This document shows, piece after piece, positions 45,376 through 54,068 of a DNA stretch of 54,712 nucleotides (position 1 is the stretch's first letter; the number at the start of each line of letters is the position of its first letter). Location of the stretch: the NCBI GenBank assembly GCA_018971605.1, contig JAGXAL010000003.1, positions 1-54,712 of the forward strand. The letters run 5' to 3'. The translations under genes were made by a program, and so were the position numbers. Source of the stretch: Natronospirales bacterium (GTDB lineage Bacteria > Pseudomonadota > Gammaproteobacteria > Natronospirales > REEB76). The notes under the pieces were generated by a model. That model was not told where the DNA came from. It searched no databases and was given only the letters and a program-made list of their open reading frames with translations.

Positions 45376-46662
45376 TCAGCGGTGCTCGTCTGAATCGTCA
45401 TCCGCACCATCCTCTTTGAGGCCGAACAGCTCGTGGGCTTCGCGGATGATGTGGTCGCGGCCTTCGTGCGCCGCCTTGCGCAGATACGCCGTGGGGGCGT
45501 GCAGCAGGCGGTTGGTGAGGGTTTCCGCCAGAAACTTGAGGGCAGCCTCGGAGGTGGCGCCGCCGGCCAGTAGATGCTGCGCCTGCTCCAGCGTGTGGTC
45601 GCGCAGGCTTGCGGCATTGTCACGCAAGGCGCGGATGGTCGGCACCGCATCCAGCCCGCGCAGCTGCTCCATGAATTGCGCAACCTGGGTCTCGATGATG
45701 CCTTCGGCTTCGTGCGCCGCGGCCTGGCGCGAGCGCAGGTTGTTTTCCACGGTGCCGTGCAGATCGTCGATGGTGAACAGGTAGACGTCCGGCAGCTTGG
45801 CCACCGCCGGTTCCACGTCGCGCGGCACGGCGATGTCGAGTATCAGCAGCGGCCGGTGTTTGCGGCTCTTGAACGCCGTGACTACGGCAGTGTGCGTGAG
45901 GATGGGCTCGGGGCTGCTGGTGGAGGCAATCACGATGTCGGCCTCGTCCAGATGCGCGGGGATTTCGTGCAGGCCGATGGCATAGCCGCCGAAGCGCATG
46001 GCGAGCGCGTGCGCGCGGCTGAGCGTGCGGTTGGCGACAATCAGCCGGCGCGCCCCCTGTTCGCGCAGATGATGGGCTACGAGTTCGCTGGTTTCGCCGG
46101 CGCCGATCAACAGCGGTGTGAGTTCGCGGAAATCCGCGAAGATGCGACGCGCCAGGTGCACGGTGGCGTAGGCCACGGACAGCGGGTTCTCGCCGATGGC
46201 GGTGTCGGTGCGCACCAGCTTGGCGACTGTAAAGGCGAATTGGAACAGGCGGTGCAGGTGCTGGCCGGCGACACCGCCGTGCTGCGCCAACTCGTAGGCC
46301 TGCTTGATCTGGCCGAGAATCTGCGGCTCTCCCAGGATCACCGAATCCAGGCCGCAGGCCACGCGGAACAGGTGACGCGCCACGGCTTCGCCCTGATGAA
46401 CGTAGAAGCGGGCGCGCACATCCGGATCGTCGGCGCTGCGCACCTGTGTCAGCCAGTCGGTCAGGCGAGTGCCGGCGCCATCTTCGAGGTAGGCATAAAT
46501 CTCAGTGCGGTTGCAGGTGGACAGGATCGCGGTTTCGTGGACTCCGGCAAGCGCCGCGGCGCCATGCAAGGCCGCGGGGATTTGCTCGGCGTCGAAACTC
46601 AGGCGTTCGCGCAGGGCGACCGGTGCGGTGGCGTGACTGATACCGAGGGCGAAGAGTGGCAT
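45376..46662 (-). CDS. hemA: Glutamyl-tRNA reductase
   Basis: Reduces Glu-tRNA(Glu) to glutamate-1-semialdehyde, the first committed step of tetrapyrrole synthesis. The 428 residues start MPLFALGISHATAPVALRE. The catalytic Cys50 is in LSTCNRTEIY, and the NADPH loop is LLIGAGETSELVAHHL. The dimerisation helix carries EAEGIIETQVAQFM. Divergent from lbcA and coupled to prfA, as in Pseudomonas and E. coli. Confidence 0.97.
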   Translation of the reverse strand: MPLFALGISHATAPVALRERLSFDAEQIPAALHGAAALAGVHETAILSTCNRTEIYAYLEDGAGTRLTDWLTQVRSADDPDVRARFYVHQGEAVARHLFRVACGLDSVILGEPQILGQIKQAYELAQHGGVAGQHLHRLFQFAFTVAKLVRTDTAIGENPLSVAYATVHLARRIFADFRELTPLLIGAGETSELVAHHLREQGARRLIVANRTLSRAHALAMRFGGYAIGLHEIPAHLDEADIVIASTSSPEPILTHTAVVTAFKSRKHRPLLILDIAVPRDVEPAVAKLPDVYLFTIDDLHGTVENNLRSRQAAAHEAEGIIETQVAQFMEQLRGLDAVPTIRALRDNAASLRDHTLEQAQHLLAGGATSEAALKFLAETLTNRLLHAPTAYLRKAAHEGRDHIIREAHELFGLKEDGADDDSDEHR

Positions 46663-46688
46663 GGCGTTCGAATCGGGCAGGGATGCAG

Positions 46689-46717
46689 ATTTTGGGCGAA
46701 TTTTTGCGTTCTAACAA
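46689..46717 (-). promoter_or_regulatory. Candidate sigma-70 promoter for hemA
   Basis: On the minus strand TTGTTA (complement of 46712-46717) and CAAAAT (complement of 46689-46694) are 17 bases apart, 27 bases before the hemA ATG. Each hexamer matches four of six positions. Confidence 0.4.
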
Positions 46718-46761
46718 GCACTTGCGACCGGCACTCTCTGGGGCGGCAGCGGGCGGCAGAG

Positions 46762-46767
46762 TATAGT
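46762..46767 (+). promoter_or_regulatory. Candidate -10 element for lbcA
   Basis: TATAGT lies 27 bases before the lbcA ATG; no convincing -35 is seen at 16-18 bases. A GGAG at 46777-46780 is rather distant from the ATG for a ribosome site. Confidence 0.3.
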
Positions 46768-46794
46768 GGCATCAGCAGGAGTCAGTGGCATTGC

Positions 46795-48480
46795 ATGAAA
46801 GCGGTTTTTCTTGCCGGTCTCGGAATTTTAACCTTGGCTTTCGCGGGCTGCGCGACTGCGCCTGCGCCGCGCCTGGCGATACCCGCGCCCGGTAATCCGG
46901 CAAGCGGCCCGGCCGAGTCTCTCACCTACCACGTATTCATGGGCGAGCTCGCCTGGCAGCGCGGCGAGCGCCGGATCGCGGTGCAGCAATATGCACAGGC
47001 TGCACGCCTGAGCAGCAATCCGAAGCTCGCTGAACATGCCGCGGTGATGGCGTTCCGCTCGGGCGACGATGCGCTGGCGTTGTCGCTCAGCCGTCACTGG
47101 CTGGAGCTCGACCCGAAAAATACCGATGCGCGCCAGCTCGAGGCGGTCCTCGATACCCGGCTCGGCAACACCGCTGCCGCCACCCGCGAATTTGAAGCTC
47201 TGTTGCACGATCTGCCCGGCTATAACTTGCTGCTGGTTGGCGACCTGCTCGGCAAGGAAGCCGGTGCGCAATCCAGCCTGCCCGTCATGCAGAAGCTCGT
47301 GGCTGCACAGGCGCAGTCCGCTGACGCCCATTTTGCGCTGGCGCGGCTGGCACTGCAGGCCGGGCAGCCGCAACTGGCAGTGAGCGAGGCGCAACGCAGC
47401 GTGGCGCTCACGCCTGACTGGAATCAGGCCGTGGTGCTGGAAGCGCAGGCATTGGTGGCGGCGGGCCAGCCACACGCCGCCGCGCAACTGCTGCAGGCGC
47501 GTGTCAAGGCGGCCCCCGCTGATACCGACCTGCATCTCGCGTATGCGGGGCTGCTGGCGCAGACCGGACAAGACAATGCGGCGCGCGATGAATTCAATGC
47601 GGTGCTCAAACAGCACCCGCGCAATGCCGATGCGCTGTATGCGCTCGGGCTGCTGGCTTTGCAGGCGAATCAATGGGAGCCGGCGCGTGCTTATTTCATG
47701 CGCTTGCTGGCTACCGGAAAGCGCAAGAACGATGCGTTTTTCTTCCTTGGTGACACCGCGGAAGAGGCCGGGCAATACCTGACGGCGTTGCAGTGGTATC
47801 AGCGGGTGGATGGCGGCCAGTACTGGCTGCCGGCGCAGATCGCCACCGCCCGCGTGCTGTTGCAACAGCACAAGTCCGCGGAGGCCCGCGGCTATATCGA
47901 CAAACTGGTGGCTGACGACACGGACGATGCCGTGCAGTTGCGGCTGGCCGAAGCGCAGCTGTTCAGCGGCAGCGGCGATGATCCGACGGCGCTCGCAATC
48001 TTCGATCAGGCGCTCGCGGAAAATCCGGGCAACACCGATTTGCTCTACAGCCGCGCGCTGTTGCGCGAAAACCTGGGGCAGGTGGCACAGGCGGAAGACG
48101 ACCTGCGCCTGATTCTCAACCGCCAACCGGACAATGCCGACGCCCTCAATGCCCTGGGCTACACCTTGACGGTGTATTCCACGCAGTATCAGGAAGCGCG
48201 CACTTATATAGAGAAAGCGCTGCAGCTCAAGCCGGGCGATCCCGCCATCATGGACAGCATGGGCTGGGTGGAGTACCGGCTGGGTAATTATCCGCAGGCA
48301 CTGGGTTATCTGCGCAAGGCTTACACGCAGCTTGCCGACCCGGACGTGGCAGCGCACCTGAGCGCAACCTTGCTGGCCGTCGGCGACAAGCAGGAAGCGC
48401 GTGCCGTGTGGGACTCGGCTCTCAAGCAACATCCGGATAACAGGGCGTTGCTGAAACTGCGGCCGCGTTTTACACGATGA
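46795..48480 (+). CDS. lbcA: TPR outer-membrane lipoprotein, LbcA-like
   Basis: A 561-residue lipoprotein with signal MKAVFLAGLGILTLAFAGC (lipobox Cys19). About ten or more TPR-type helical repeats fill residues 45-555; clear examples begin near TDLHLAYAGLLAQTG, ADALYALGLLALQANQWEPA and ADALNALGYTLTVYS. Position between hemA and lolB is exactly that of P. aeruginosa PA4667 (LbcA), the lipoprotein partner that activates the protease CtpA to degrade peptidoglycan cross-link hydrolases. Orthology is inferred from length, lipobox, TPR content and synteny. No ctpA lies in this window. Its stop overlaps lolB by four bases (ATGA). Confidence 0.82.
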   Translation: MKAVFLAGLGILTLAFAGCATAPAPRLAIPAPGNPASGPAESLTYHVFMGELAWQRGERRIAVQQYAQAARLSSNPKLAEHAAVMAFRSGDDALALSLSRHWLELDPKNTDARQLEAVLDTRLGNTAAATREFEALLHDLPGYNLLLVGDLLGKEAGAQSSLPVMQKLVAAQAQSADAHFALARLALQAGQPQLAVSEAQRSVALTPDWNQAVVLEAQALVAAGQPHAAAQLLQARVKAAPADTDLHLAYAGLLAQTGQDNAARDEFNAVLKQHPRNADALYALGLLALQANQWEPARAYFMRLLATGKRKNDAFFFLGDTAEEAGQYLTALQWYQRVDGGQYWLPAQIATARVLLQQHKSAEARGYIDKLVADDTDDAVQLRLAEAQLFSGSGDDPTALAIFDQALAENPGNTDLLYSRALLRENLGQVAQAEDDLRLILNRQPDNADALNALGYTLTVYSTQYQEARTYIEKALQLKPGDPAIMDSMGWVEYRLGNYPQALGYLRKAYTQLADPDVAAHLSATLLAVGDKQEARAVWDSALKQHPDNRALLKLRPRFTR

Positions 48481-49109
48481 GAGTCCGCGACCTGTGCGCT
48501 GCCAGTCTGTTGCTGCTGGCGGGCTGCACCAGCGTGCCGGGCACGGCGCCCGAAGGCCCGCCCAACGAAGCCGCCTGGCAGGCGCGCTCCGCGCAATTAC
48601 AGAAACTGAGCGATTGGGAATTGCAGGGACGCGTCGGCATCGTCAGCGGCCAGCACGGCGGCAGCGGCTCCATGGACTGGCGCCAGCAGGGCGCGCAAGT
48701 GGCCTTCAGCTTCCGCGGGCCCTTTGGTGCGGGCACACTCGAGGTGCGCGGTGACACGCAAGCGCTGCGGGTACGCAGCTCGCACGGCGATGATTTTCTT
48801 ACTACCGATCCCGAAAAGGATTTCGCCGTGCGCTTCAGGGTGCCGTTGCCGGTGCTGAGCATGCGCTACTGGATGTTGGGGCTGCCGGATCCGGGCGCGC
48901 CGTTTGCCAAGACCGTGGACGCTCATGGGCAACTGGTTACCTTGGCGCAGCGTGGCTGGCAGGTGGATTACCAGGATTACGCCAAATTCGGCGGTTACGA
49001 TCTGCCCACGCGCCTGCTGATCCGGCGCGAGGACACGCGCATCAAAGTCGCAGTGAATGACTGGCTGGTGGGGCCGGCCATCAGCAACACGCCTGCGCAT
49101 CCACAATGA
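48477..49109 (+). CDS. lolB: Outer-membrane lipoprotein receptor LolB
   Basis: Receives lipoproteins from LolA and inserts them into the outer membrane. The 210 residues have lipobox LLLLAGC (Cys17). The mature beta-barrel half-shell has LSDWELQGRVGIVSGQHGGSG early and RYWMLGLPDPGAPF in the centre, typical of LolB. ATG overlaps lbcA, and the end overlaps ispE by four bases. Confidence 0.94.
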   Translation: MRVRDLCAASLLLLAGCTSVPGTAPEGPPNEAAWQARSAQLQKLSDWELQGRVGIVSGQHGGSGSMDWRQQGAQVAFSFRGPFGAGTLEVRGDTQALRVRSSHGDDFLTTDPEKDFAVRFRVPLPVLSMRYWMLGLPDPGAPFAKTVDAHGQLVTLAQRGWQVDYQDYAKFGGYDLPTRLLIRREDTRIKVAVNDWLVGPAISNTPAHPQ

Positions 49110-49966
49110 GCGCCGCCGTCAGCCGCGGCTGGCCGGCGCCCGCCAAACTCAATTTGTTCCTGCACGTCACCGGTCGGCGTGCCGACGGTTATCACCTCCT
49201 GCAAACGCTGTTCCAGTTCCTGGATCACGGCGACACGCTGGATTTTGAATTACGCGCCGATGGACGCATCACCCGGCCGACCGGGCCCGGGGAGATTGCC
49301 GAAGCCGAGGATCTGGTGGTGCGTGCGGCGCAACTGCTGCGCGAATCGAGCGGTGTGCGTCACGGCGTGGACATCCATCTGCACAAGCGTCTGCCGCATC
49401 AGGCTGGTCTGGGCGGCGGCAGTTCGGATGCCGCGACCACCCTGGTGGCGCTCAACCGGTTGTGGGCTGCCGGCTTGGATACCGAGGCACTTGCCGCGCT
49501 GGCGCTGGAACTCGGAGCCGATGTGCCGGTATTCGTGCGCGGGCGAGCGGCCTGGGCGGAAGGTGTGGGCGAAATTCTGACCCCGGTGGACCTGCCGGAA
49601 CCGTGGTATCTGGTGCTGCAACCCGGCTGCAGCGTCGCCACGCGCGAGGTATTCCAGGCCCCTGATTTGACACGAAATTCCGCGGCAATCACAATAGCGC
49701 GCTTTTACGCGGGCGAGGGCCAAAACGATTTCGAGCCGGTGGTGCGCAAGCGCTATCCGCCAGTCGCGCAAGCCCTGGATTGGCTGGGCCAGAGGGCGCC
49801 GGCACGTCTGACGGGTTCGGGCGCCTGCGTGTTTGCCGCTTTTGAGAGTGAAAACGCCGCGCGACTTGTGTTGAGCGCGTTACCGCAAGCTTGGCAGGGG
49901 TTTGTCGCCCGCGGGCGTAATCGTTCGCCCTTGCTGGACCGATTAGCACAATCGGCTACTGAATGA
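49106..49966 (+). CDS. ispE: 4-diphosphocytidyl-2-C-methyl-D-erythritol kinase
   Basis: GHMP kinase of the MEP isoprenoid pathway. In the 286 residues, the N-terminus WPAPAKLNLFLHVTGRRADGYH carries the catalytic Lys, and the ATP loop is PHQAGLGGGSSDAATTL (about 93-109). LTGSGACVFAAFE closes the fold. Overlaps lolB; 149 bases ahead of tRNA-Gln. Confidence 0.97.
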   Translation: MSAAVSRGWPAPAKLNLFLHVTGRRADGYHLLQTLFQFLDHGDTLDFELRADGRITRPTGPGEIAEAEDLVVRAAQLLRESSGVRHGVDIHLHKRLPHQAGLGGGSSDAATTLVALNRLWAAGLDTEALAALALELGADVPVFVRGRAAWAEGVGEILTPVDLPEPWYLVLQPGCSVATREVFQAPDLTRNSAAITIARFYAGEGQNDFEPVVRKRYPPVAQALDWLGQRAPARLTGSGACVFAAFESENAARLVLSALPQAWQGFVARGRNRSPLLDRLAQSATE

Positions 49967-49967
49967 T

Positions 49968-49992
49968 TGGGGCGTAGCCAAGTGGGTGAGGC
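49968..49992 (+). pseudogene. Truncated tRNA-Gln 5' half (acceptor strand plus D-arm)
   Basis: TGGGGCGTAGCCAAG is identical to the first 15 bases of the intact tRNA-Gln at 50116, and the D-arm is completed as GCC-loop-GGC with a loop slightly changed from the real gene. After this the similarity stops: no anticodon arm, T-arm or complementary acceptor strand is found. It starts two bases after the ispE stop. Confidence 0.65.
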
Positions 49993-50115
49993 CGAGAGGC
50001 CGAACGCCCGGAGCCGGATGCGTAGGGCCGGACTTTCGCGCGCAGCAGGATGCGAAGCGCGAAAGGGCAGCGCACTACAGTGCAATGAGGCTTGGTTACC
50101 CGAGAGAGTTGAGTT
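49993..50115 (+). other. Structured spacer between tRNA fragment and tRNA-Gln
   Basis: No ORF is supported. Several hairpins are visible: CTTTCGCGC/GCGCGAAAG (50033-50041 with 50057-50065) and GCACT-AC-AGTGC (50072-50083). This could be a leader of the tRNA transcript, a structured RNA, or debris of an old insertion; sequence alone does not decide. Confidence 0.4.
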
Positions 50116-50190
50116 TGGGGCGTAGCCAAGCGGTAAGGCAGCGGGTTTTGATCCCGCCATTCCCAGGTTCGAATCCTGGCGCCCCAGCCA
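50116..50190 (+). tRNA. tRNA-Gln (anticodon TTG)
   Basis: Cloverleaf read by eye: acceptor TGGGGCG pairs with CGCCCCA, then discriminator G and encoded CCA. The D-arm is GCC/GGC, the anticodon stem GCGGG/CCCGC with loop TTTTGAT gives TTG, and the T-arm is CCAGG-TTCGAAT-CCTGG. It lies between ispE and prs, as in many gammaproteobacteria. Confidence 0.96.
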
Positions 50191-50256
50191 TCGTGTGTTT
50201 TTGGTACTGCGTTTCAGATTGATGTGTCAGGTACGATTTGAATTAGCGAGGGTGCC

Positions 50257-51210
50257 GTGTCAGCAGGCAGCATGATGGTGTTCGCGGGCAATGCCAACCC
50301 GCAGCTTGCGAACCGTATCGTCACTCATCTGCAGTTGCCGTTGGGCAAGGCCCAGGTAGGCCGCTTCAGCGACGGCGAAGTGACCGTGGAGCTGATGGAA
50401 AACGTGCGCGGCCGCGACGTGTTCATCGTGCAGTCCACCTGCCCGCCGACCAACGACAATCTCATGGAGTTGCTGGTGATGGCGGATGCGTTGCGCCGCG
50501 CCTCCGCGGCACGGGTCACCGCGGTAGTGCCGTATTTCGGCTATGCGCGTCAGGATCGGCGGCAGCGCGCCGCGCGCGTGCCGATCACCGCCAAGCTGGT
50601 TGCCAACCTCATGGTTTCCGCCGGCGTGAATCGCCTGCTGACCGTGGATTTGCACGCCGACCAGATCCAGGGATTCTTTGATATCCCGGTGGACAACGTG
50701 TATGCCTCGCCGGTTTTGCTCGGCGATGCCTGGAAGCAGAAGTTCAAGAACCTGGTGGTGGTATCGCCGGATATCGGCGGCGTGGCGCGTGCCCGGGCGC
50801 TGGCGAAACGCCTCGACGATGCGGATCTCGCGATCATCGACAAGCGCCGCCCGCGGCCCAACGAAGCGCAGGTGATGAACATCATAGGTGAGGCGTCGGG
50901 CAAGACCTGCGTGATCGTGGATGACCTGGTGGACACTGCCGGTACGCTGTGTCTCGCTGCCAAGGCCTTGAAAGAGAAGGGCGCCTCCAAAGTGCTGGCT
51001 TATATCACGCACCCGGTGCTGTCCGGCAAGGCCATTGAAAACATCGAGGCTTCGGTATTGGATCAATTGGTGGTTACCGACACCATTCCGCTTGGTGCCA
51101 AGGCGCAGGCCTGCAAGAAGATCCGGCAGTTGTCCATTGCGCAACTGCTGGCGGAAACCATGCGTCGCGTGAGCGACGAAGAATCGGTGTCGTCACTGTA
51201 TGTAGATTAG
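50257..51210 (+). CDS. prs: Ribose-phosphate pyrophosphokinase
   Basis: Makes PRPP from ribose-5-phosphate and ATP. In the 317 residues, the catalytic flexible loop and PRPP region include [28 protein letters not shown] (about 129-145), and the PRPP-binding [14 protein letters not shown] used GTG 50257, with GAGG five bases upstream; ATG 50272, five codons later, is the alternative. A family C repeat directly follows the stop. Confidence 0.96.
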   Translation: MSAGSMMVFAGNANPQLANRIVTHLQLPLGKAQVGRFSDGEVTVELMENVRGRDVFIVQSTCPPTNDNLMELLVMADALRRASAARVTAVVPYFGYARQDRRQRAARVPITAKLVANLMVSAGVNRLLTVDLHADQIQGFFDIPVDNVYASPVLLGDAWKQKFKNLVVVSPDIGGVARARALAKRLDDADLAIIDKRRPRPNEAQVMNIIGEASGKTCVIVDDLVDTAGTLCLAAKALKEKGASKVLAYITHPVLSGKAIENIEASVLDQLVVTDTIPLGAKAQACKKIRQLSIAQLLAETMRRVSDEESVSSLYVD

Positions 51211-51245
51211 GGGTCGCGACAAGATGTCGCTCCTGCTGTGGGAGT
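51211..51245 (+). repeat. REP-like hairpin, family C, copy 3
   Basis: GCGACA (51216-51221) and TGTCGC (51225-51230) form a 6-base stem with loop AGA, followed by TCCTGC. It directly follows the prs stop. It is less like the other copies, but keeps the TCGCG lead and the CTCC tail. Confidence 0.55.
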
Positions 51246-51324
51246 GGCATTTAACCGCGATTCATTTGTGGAGCTTCGTTTGGTCGCAGGCGAAGCGTGT
51301 TAAACGTAACTGGAGTATCGAGAC

Positions 51325-52167
51325 ATGGCTATCAGCTTCAATCTGAGCGCCGAAGTCCGTCACGACAAGGGGAAGGGTGCGAGCCGCCGCCTGCGTCGTG
51401 TTGGCAAGGTGCCGGGAATTCTTTACGGGGCCGGTGAGCCGGCGATGGAACTGGCTTTCGATCACAACGAGCTGCGCAACAGTTTGGCGCACGAGGCTTT
51501 TTACTCGCACGTCCTCAAGATCAAGGTGGACGGCGGCGAGCATCAGGCGATCGTCAAGGATCTGCAGCGCCATCCTGCCAAGCCGCTGATCATGCATCTG
51601 GACCTGCTGCGCGTGAAGGACGACGTGGAAATCCGCGTGCATGTGCCGCTGCACTTCCTCGGCGAAAAGGACGCCATCGGCGTCAAGCAGCAGGGCGGCG
51701 TGGTGTCGCGCAACTTCATCGAAGTCGAGATCGCGTGCTTGCCGCGCTATCTGCCGGAATACATCGATGTGGACGTGACCAATCTCGAGATCAATCACGC
51801 GCTGCATCTCTCCGACCTGAAACTGTCCGAGGGCGTGCGCATCGTGCAACTCGCCTACGGTGAGGAGCACGACCTGCCAGTGGTCGCAATCCACCATCCG
51901 CGCATCACGGTCGAGGAAGAGCCTGTGGCCGAAGCTGCTGCGGCTCCGACCGAAGGTGCCGCCGCGCCGGCGGAAGGTGCTGCGGCCGCGCCCGCCGAAG
52001 GCGGCAAAGCCGCGCCTGCGGATGCCAAGGCGGCCGCCGCAGCCGGCAAAGGTGCTGCTGCACCCGGCAAAGGTGCCGCACCCGCGGCTGCCGGTGGCAA
52101 GCCCGCGCCTGCCGACAAGGCCGCGCCCGCGGCCGACAAGGGCGGCAAGGGCAAGGACAAGAAGTAA
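51325..52167 (+). CDS. rplY: 50S ribosomal protein L25 (CTC form) with long low-complexity tail
   Basis: 5S rRNA-binding ribosomal protein. The 280 residues have an L25 N-domain (about 1-95) with SFNLSAEVRHDKGKGASRRLRRVGKVPGI, then a CTC/TL5-type beta domain to about 195. The last 80 residues are almost wholly Ala, Pro, Gly, Lys and Glu (from about 198: EEEPVAEAAAAPTEG...), much longer than in usual CTC proteins, and end KGKGKDKK-like, strongly basic. The 114-base leader contains GCTTCG/CGAAGC (51273-51296). A strong terminator hairpin follows the stop. Confidence 0.94.
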   Translation: MAISFNLSAEVRHDKGKGASRRLRRVGKVPGILYGAGEPAMELAFDHNELRNSLAHEAFYSHVLKIKVDGGEHQAIVKDLQRHPAKPLIMHLDLLRVKDDVEIRVHVPLHFLGEKDAIGVKQQGGVVSRNFIEVEIACLPRYLPEYIDVDVTNLEINHALHLSDLKLSEGVRIVQLAYGEEHDLPVVAIHHPRITVEEEPVAEAAAAPTEGAAAPAEGAAAAPAEGGKAAPADAKAAAAAGKGAAAPGKGAAPAAAGGKPAPADKAAPAADKGGKGKDKK

Positions 52168-52171
52168 GCGC

Positions 52172-52205
52172 ACGCCGGTCCGTTCGGGACCGGCGTTTGC
52201 TTTTT
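52172..52205 (+). terminator. Rho-independent terminator between rplY and pth
   Basis: ACGCCGGTCC (52172-52181) pairs perfectly with GGACCGGCGT (52187-52196) with a five-base loop, followed by TTGCTTTTT. It ends seven bases before the pth ATG, so pth expression would need read-through or its own start. It may act as an attenuator. Confidence 0.8.
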
Positions 52206-52211
52206 CCGGTC

Positions 52212-52856
52212 ATGGCAGCAAGCACGCCGATACAACTCGTGGTCGGCCTCGGCAATCCCGGGGCCGATTACGTTTTGACGCGCCACAACGCCGGCTTCTG
52301 GTTTGTGGATGCGCTGGCGCGGGCGCACGGCGGCAGTTTCAGTCACGAGCGCAAGTTCAGTGGTGACGTCTGCCGGCTCAACATCGCCGGACACGACGTA
52401 CGCCTGCTCAAGCCCGACACCTTCATGAACCGCAGCGGTCAGGCAGTGCAGGTATTGGCGGCCTATCTCAAGCTGCCGCCCGAGGCCATCCTGGTGGCGC
52501 ATGATGATCTGGATCTGCCCGTGGGCACGGTGCGTTTGAAACAAGGCGGCGGTCACGGCGGCCACAACGGTCTGCGCGACATCATTGATCGGCTGGGCGA
52601 AAACTTCGCGCGCCTGCGTTTCGGCATCGGCCGCCCGGAAGTCAATGAAGAAATCATTGATTACGTGCTGCACCGCGCGGGCGATGAAGATGAATCGAAA
52701 ATCATGGAAGCGGTGGGTGCGACCCTTGCGGTGCTGCCGAAGATTCTCGCCGGTGAAATGGAAAAGGCCATGCACGAACTGCACAGCCGTGGCGTGGTGC
52801 CGCGAGCGCGCCGCAGCGATAAATCCGCAGCCCACACGACCAAAGATCAGTCATGA
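52212..52856 (+). CDS. pth: Peptidyl-tRNA hydrolase
   Basis: Releases peptides from drop-off peptidyl-tRNA. In the 214 residues, [23 protein letters not shown] near the start holds the catalytic His (RHNAG), followed by [13 protein letters not shown] and the [11 protein letters not shown] loop, with [13 protein letters not shown] later. ATG 52212 has no clear ribosome site because it sits right behind the terminator; an in-frame start at 52197 lies inside the hairpin tail. It overlaps ychF by four bases. Confidence 0.96.
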   Translation: MAASTPIQLVVGLGNPGADYVLTRHNAGFWFVDALARAHGGSFSHERKFSGDVCRLNIAGHDVRLLKPDTFMNRSGQAVQVLAAYLKLPPEAILVAHDDLDLPVGTVRLKQGGGHGGHNGLRDIIDRLGENFARLRFGIGRPEVNEEIIDYVLHRAGDEDESKIMEAVGATLAVLPKILAGEMEKAMHELHSRGVVPRARRSDKSAAHTTKDQS

Positions 52857-53944
52857 GCCTGAAATGCGGCATCGTCGGTTTGCCGAATGTCGGTAAATCC
52901 ACGCTCTTCAATGCGCTCACCAAAGCCGGTATCGCCGCGGAAAACTATCCTTTCTGCACCATTGATCCCAACGTCGGCGTAGTCGCGGTGCCCGATGCGC
53001 GCCTTGCGGAGCTTGCCGCCATCGTGCACCCGCAGAAAATCGTGCCGGCGGCGGTGGAATTCGTGGATATTGCCGGTCTGGTGGCCGGCGCCTCCAAGGG
53101 CGAAGGTCTCGGCAATCAGTTTCTGTCGCATATCCGCGAAACCGACGCCATCGCGCACGTGGTGCGCTGTTTCGAGAACGCCGACGTGGTGCACGTCTCG
53201 GGCAAAGTGAATCCCGTCTCGGATATCGAAACCATTAACACCGAACTGGCGCTCGCGGATCTGGAAGTCGTCGCACGTGCAGCGGAGCGCAACGCACGTG
53301 TGGCCAAGTCCGGCGACAAGGATGCGGTGGCCCGCCAGAAGGTCCTGGAAGCGCTCAAGGCCCAACTTGATCAGGCCAAGCCGGCGCGCACGCTCCGTTT
53401 GAATGCCGAAGAACTGGCACTGGTGCAGGAATACGGCCTGTTGACCCTGAAACCCACCATGTACGTCGCCAACGTGGACGAACACGGCTTCGACAACAAC
53501 CCGCTGTTGGATCAAGTACGTGCCATCGCGCAAGCAGAGCATTCCGAAGTGGTGCCAGTATGCGCTGCTATGGAAGCGGAGATTGCCGAGCTGGACGACA
53601 AGGACAAGGCCGACTTTCTCAAGGACCTGGGGTTGAGCGAGCCAGGGCTGAACCGCGTGATCCGCGCGGGTTATAAATTATTGGGACTGGAGACCTACTT
53701 CACCGCCGGCCCCAAGGAAGCGCGTGCCTGGACTATTCATCGTGGCGCCACCGCACCGCAAGCCGCTGGCGTGATCCACACGGATTTCGAAAAAGGTTTC
53801 ATCCGTGCTGAAGTCGTAGCTTATGAGGACTACGTGAAATACAAAGGCGAGGCGGGTGCGCGCGAAGCCGGTAAATGGCGGCTGGAAGGCAAGGATTACA
53901 TCGTCAGGGAAGGCGATGTGATGCACTTCCGCTTCAATGTATAA
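52853..53944 (+). CDS. ychF: Ribosome-binding ATPase YchF
   Basis: Obg-family P-loop protein that prefers ATP. The 363 residues have P-loop [15 protein letters not shown] (about 8-22). The usual NKxD specificity motif is replaced by NVDE ([11 protein letters not shown]), the feature linked to ATP use. The C-terminal TGS domain has the [17 protein letters not shown] end. ATG overlaps the pth stop by four bases. Its stop lies about 25 bases before tRNA-Met. Confidence 0.97.
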   Translation: MSLKCGIVGLPNVGKSTLFNALTKAGIAAENYPFCTIDPNVGVVAVPDARLAELAAIVHPQKIVPAAVEFVDIAGLVAGASKGEGLGNQFLSHIRETDAIAHVVRCFENADVVHVSGKVNPVSDIETINTELALADLEVVARAAERNARVAKSGDKDAVARQKVLEALKAQLDQAKPARTLRLNAEELALVQEYGLLTLKPTMYVANVDEHGFDNNPLLDQVRAIAQAEHSEVVPVCAAMEAEIAELDDKDKADFLKDLGLSEPGLNRVIRAGYKLLGLETYFTAGPKEARAWTIHRGATAPQAAGVIHTDFEKGFIRAEVVAYEDYVKYKGEAGAREAGKWRLEGKDYIVREGDVMHFRFNV

Positions 53945-53969
53945 TCTGCGCCCCTCGATTTTCCCTTTT

Positions 53970-54046
53970 GGCTACGTAGCTCAGCTGGTTAGAGCGCGGC
54001 ACTCATAATGCTGAGGTCGGTGGTTCGAGTCCACCCGTAGCCACCA
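53970..54046 (+). tRNA. tRNA-Met (anticodon CAT, elongator type)
   Basis: Cloverleaf read by eye: acceptor GGCTACG/CGTAGCC, discriminator A, encoded CCA. The D-arm is GCTC/GAGC. The anticodon loop CTCATAA holds CAT (54004-54006), and the T-arm GGTGG-TTCGAGT-CCACC is complete. The base-paired 1:72 end and overall similarity to E. coli metT indicate elongator Met rather than initiator; an Ile2 identity through lysidine is less likely. An integrase gene follows. Confidence 0.95.
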
Positions 54047-54068
54047 GCAATATCAAGCACTTACATTT
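54020..54068. other. Probable left attachment-site junction of an integrated element
   Basis: The 3' part of tRNA-Met (T-arm to CCA) plus 22 bases up to the integrase stop is where tyrosine recombinases of this kind usually cross over. The matching direct repeat would lie at the far end of the element, outside the window. Confidence 0.5.

Noticed and set aside
45574-46794. Upstream extension of the lbcA frame
   Set aside because: Lies antisense to hemA; the lipoprotein signal begins at 46795, so translation starts there.
46828-48432. 534-codon minus-strand frame opposite lbcA
   Set aside because: Shadow of a TPR gene; no start context or domain.
49968-50115. A complete second tRNA upstream of tRNA-Gln
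   Set aside because: Only the acceptor 5' strand and D-arm are present; no anticodon stem, T-arm or closing acceptor strand could be found.
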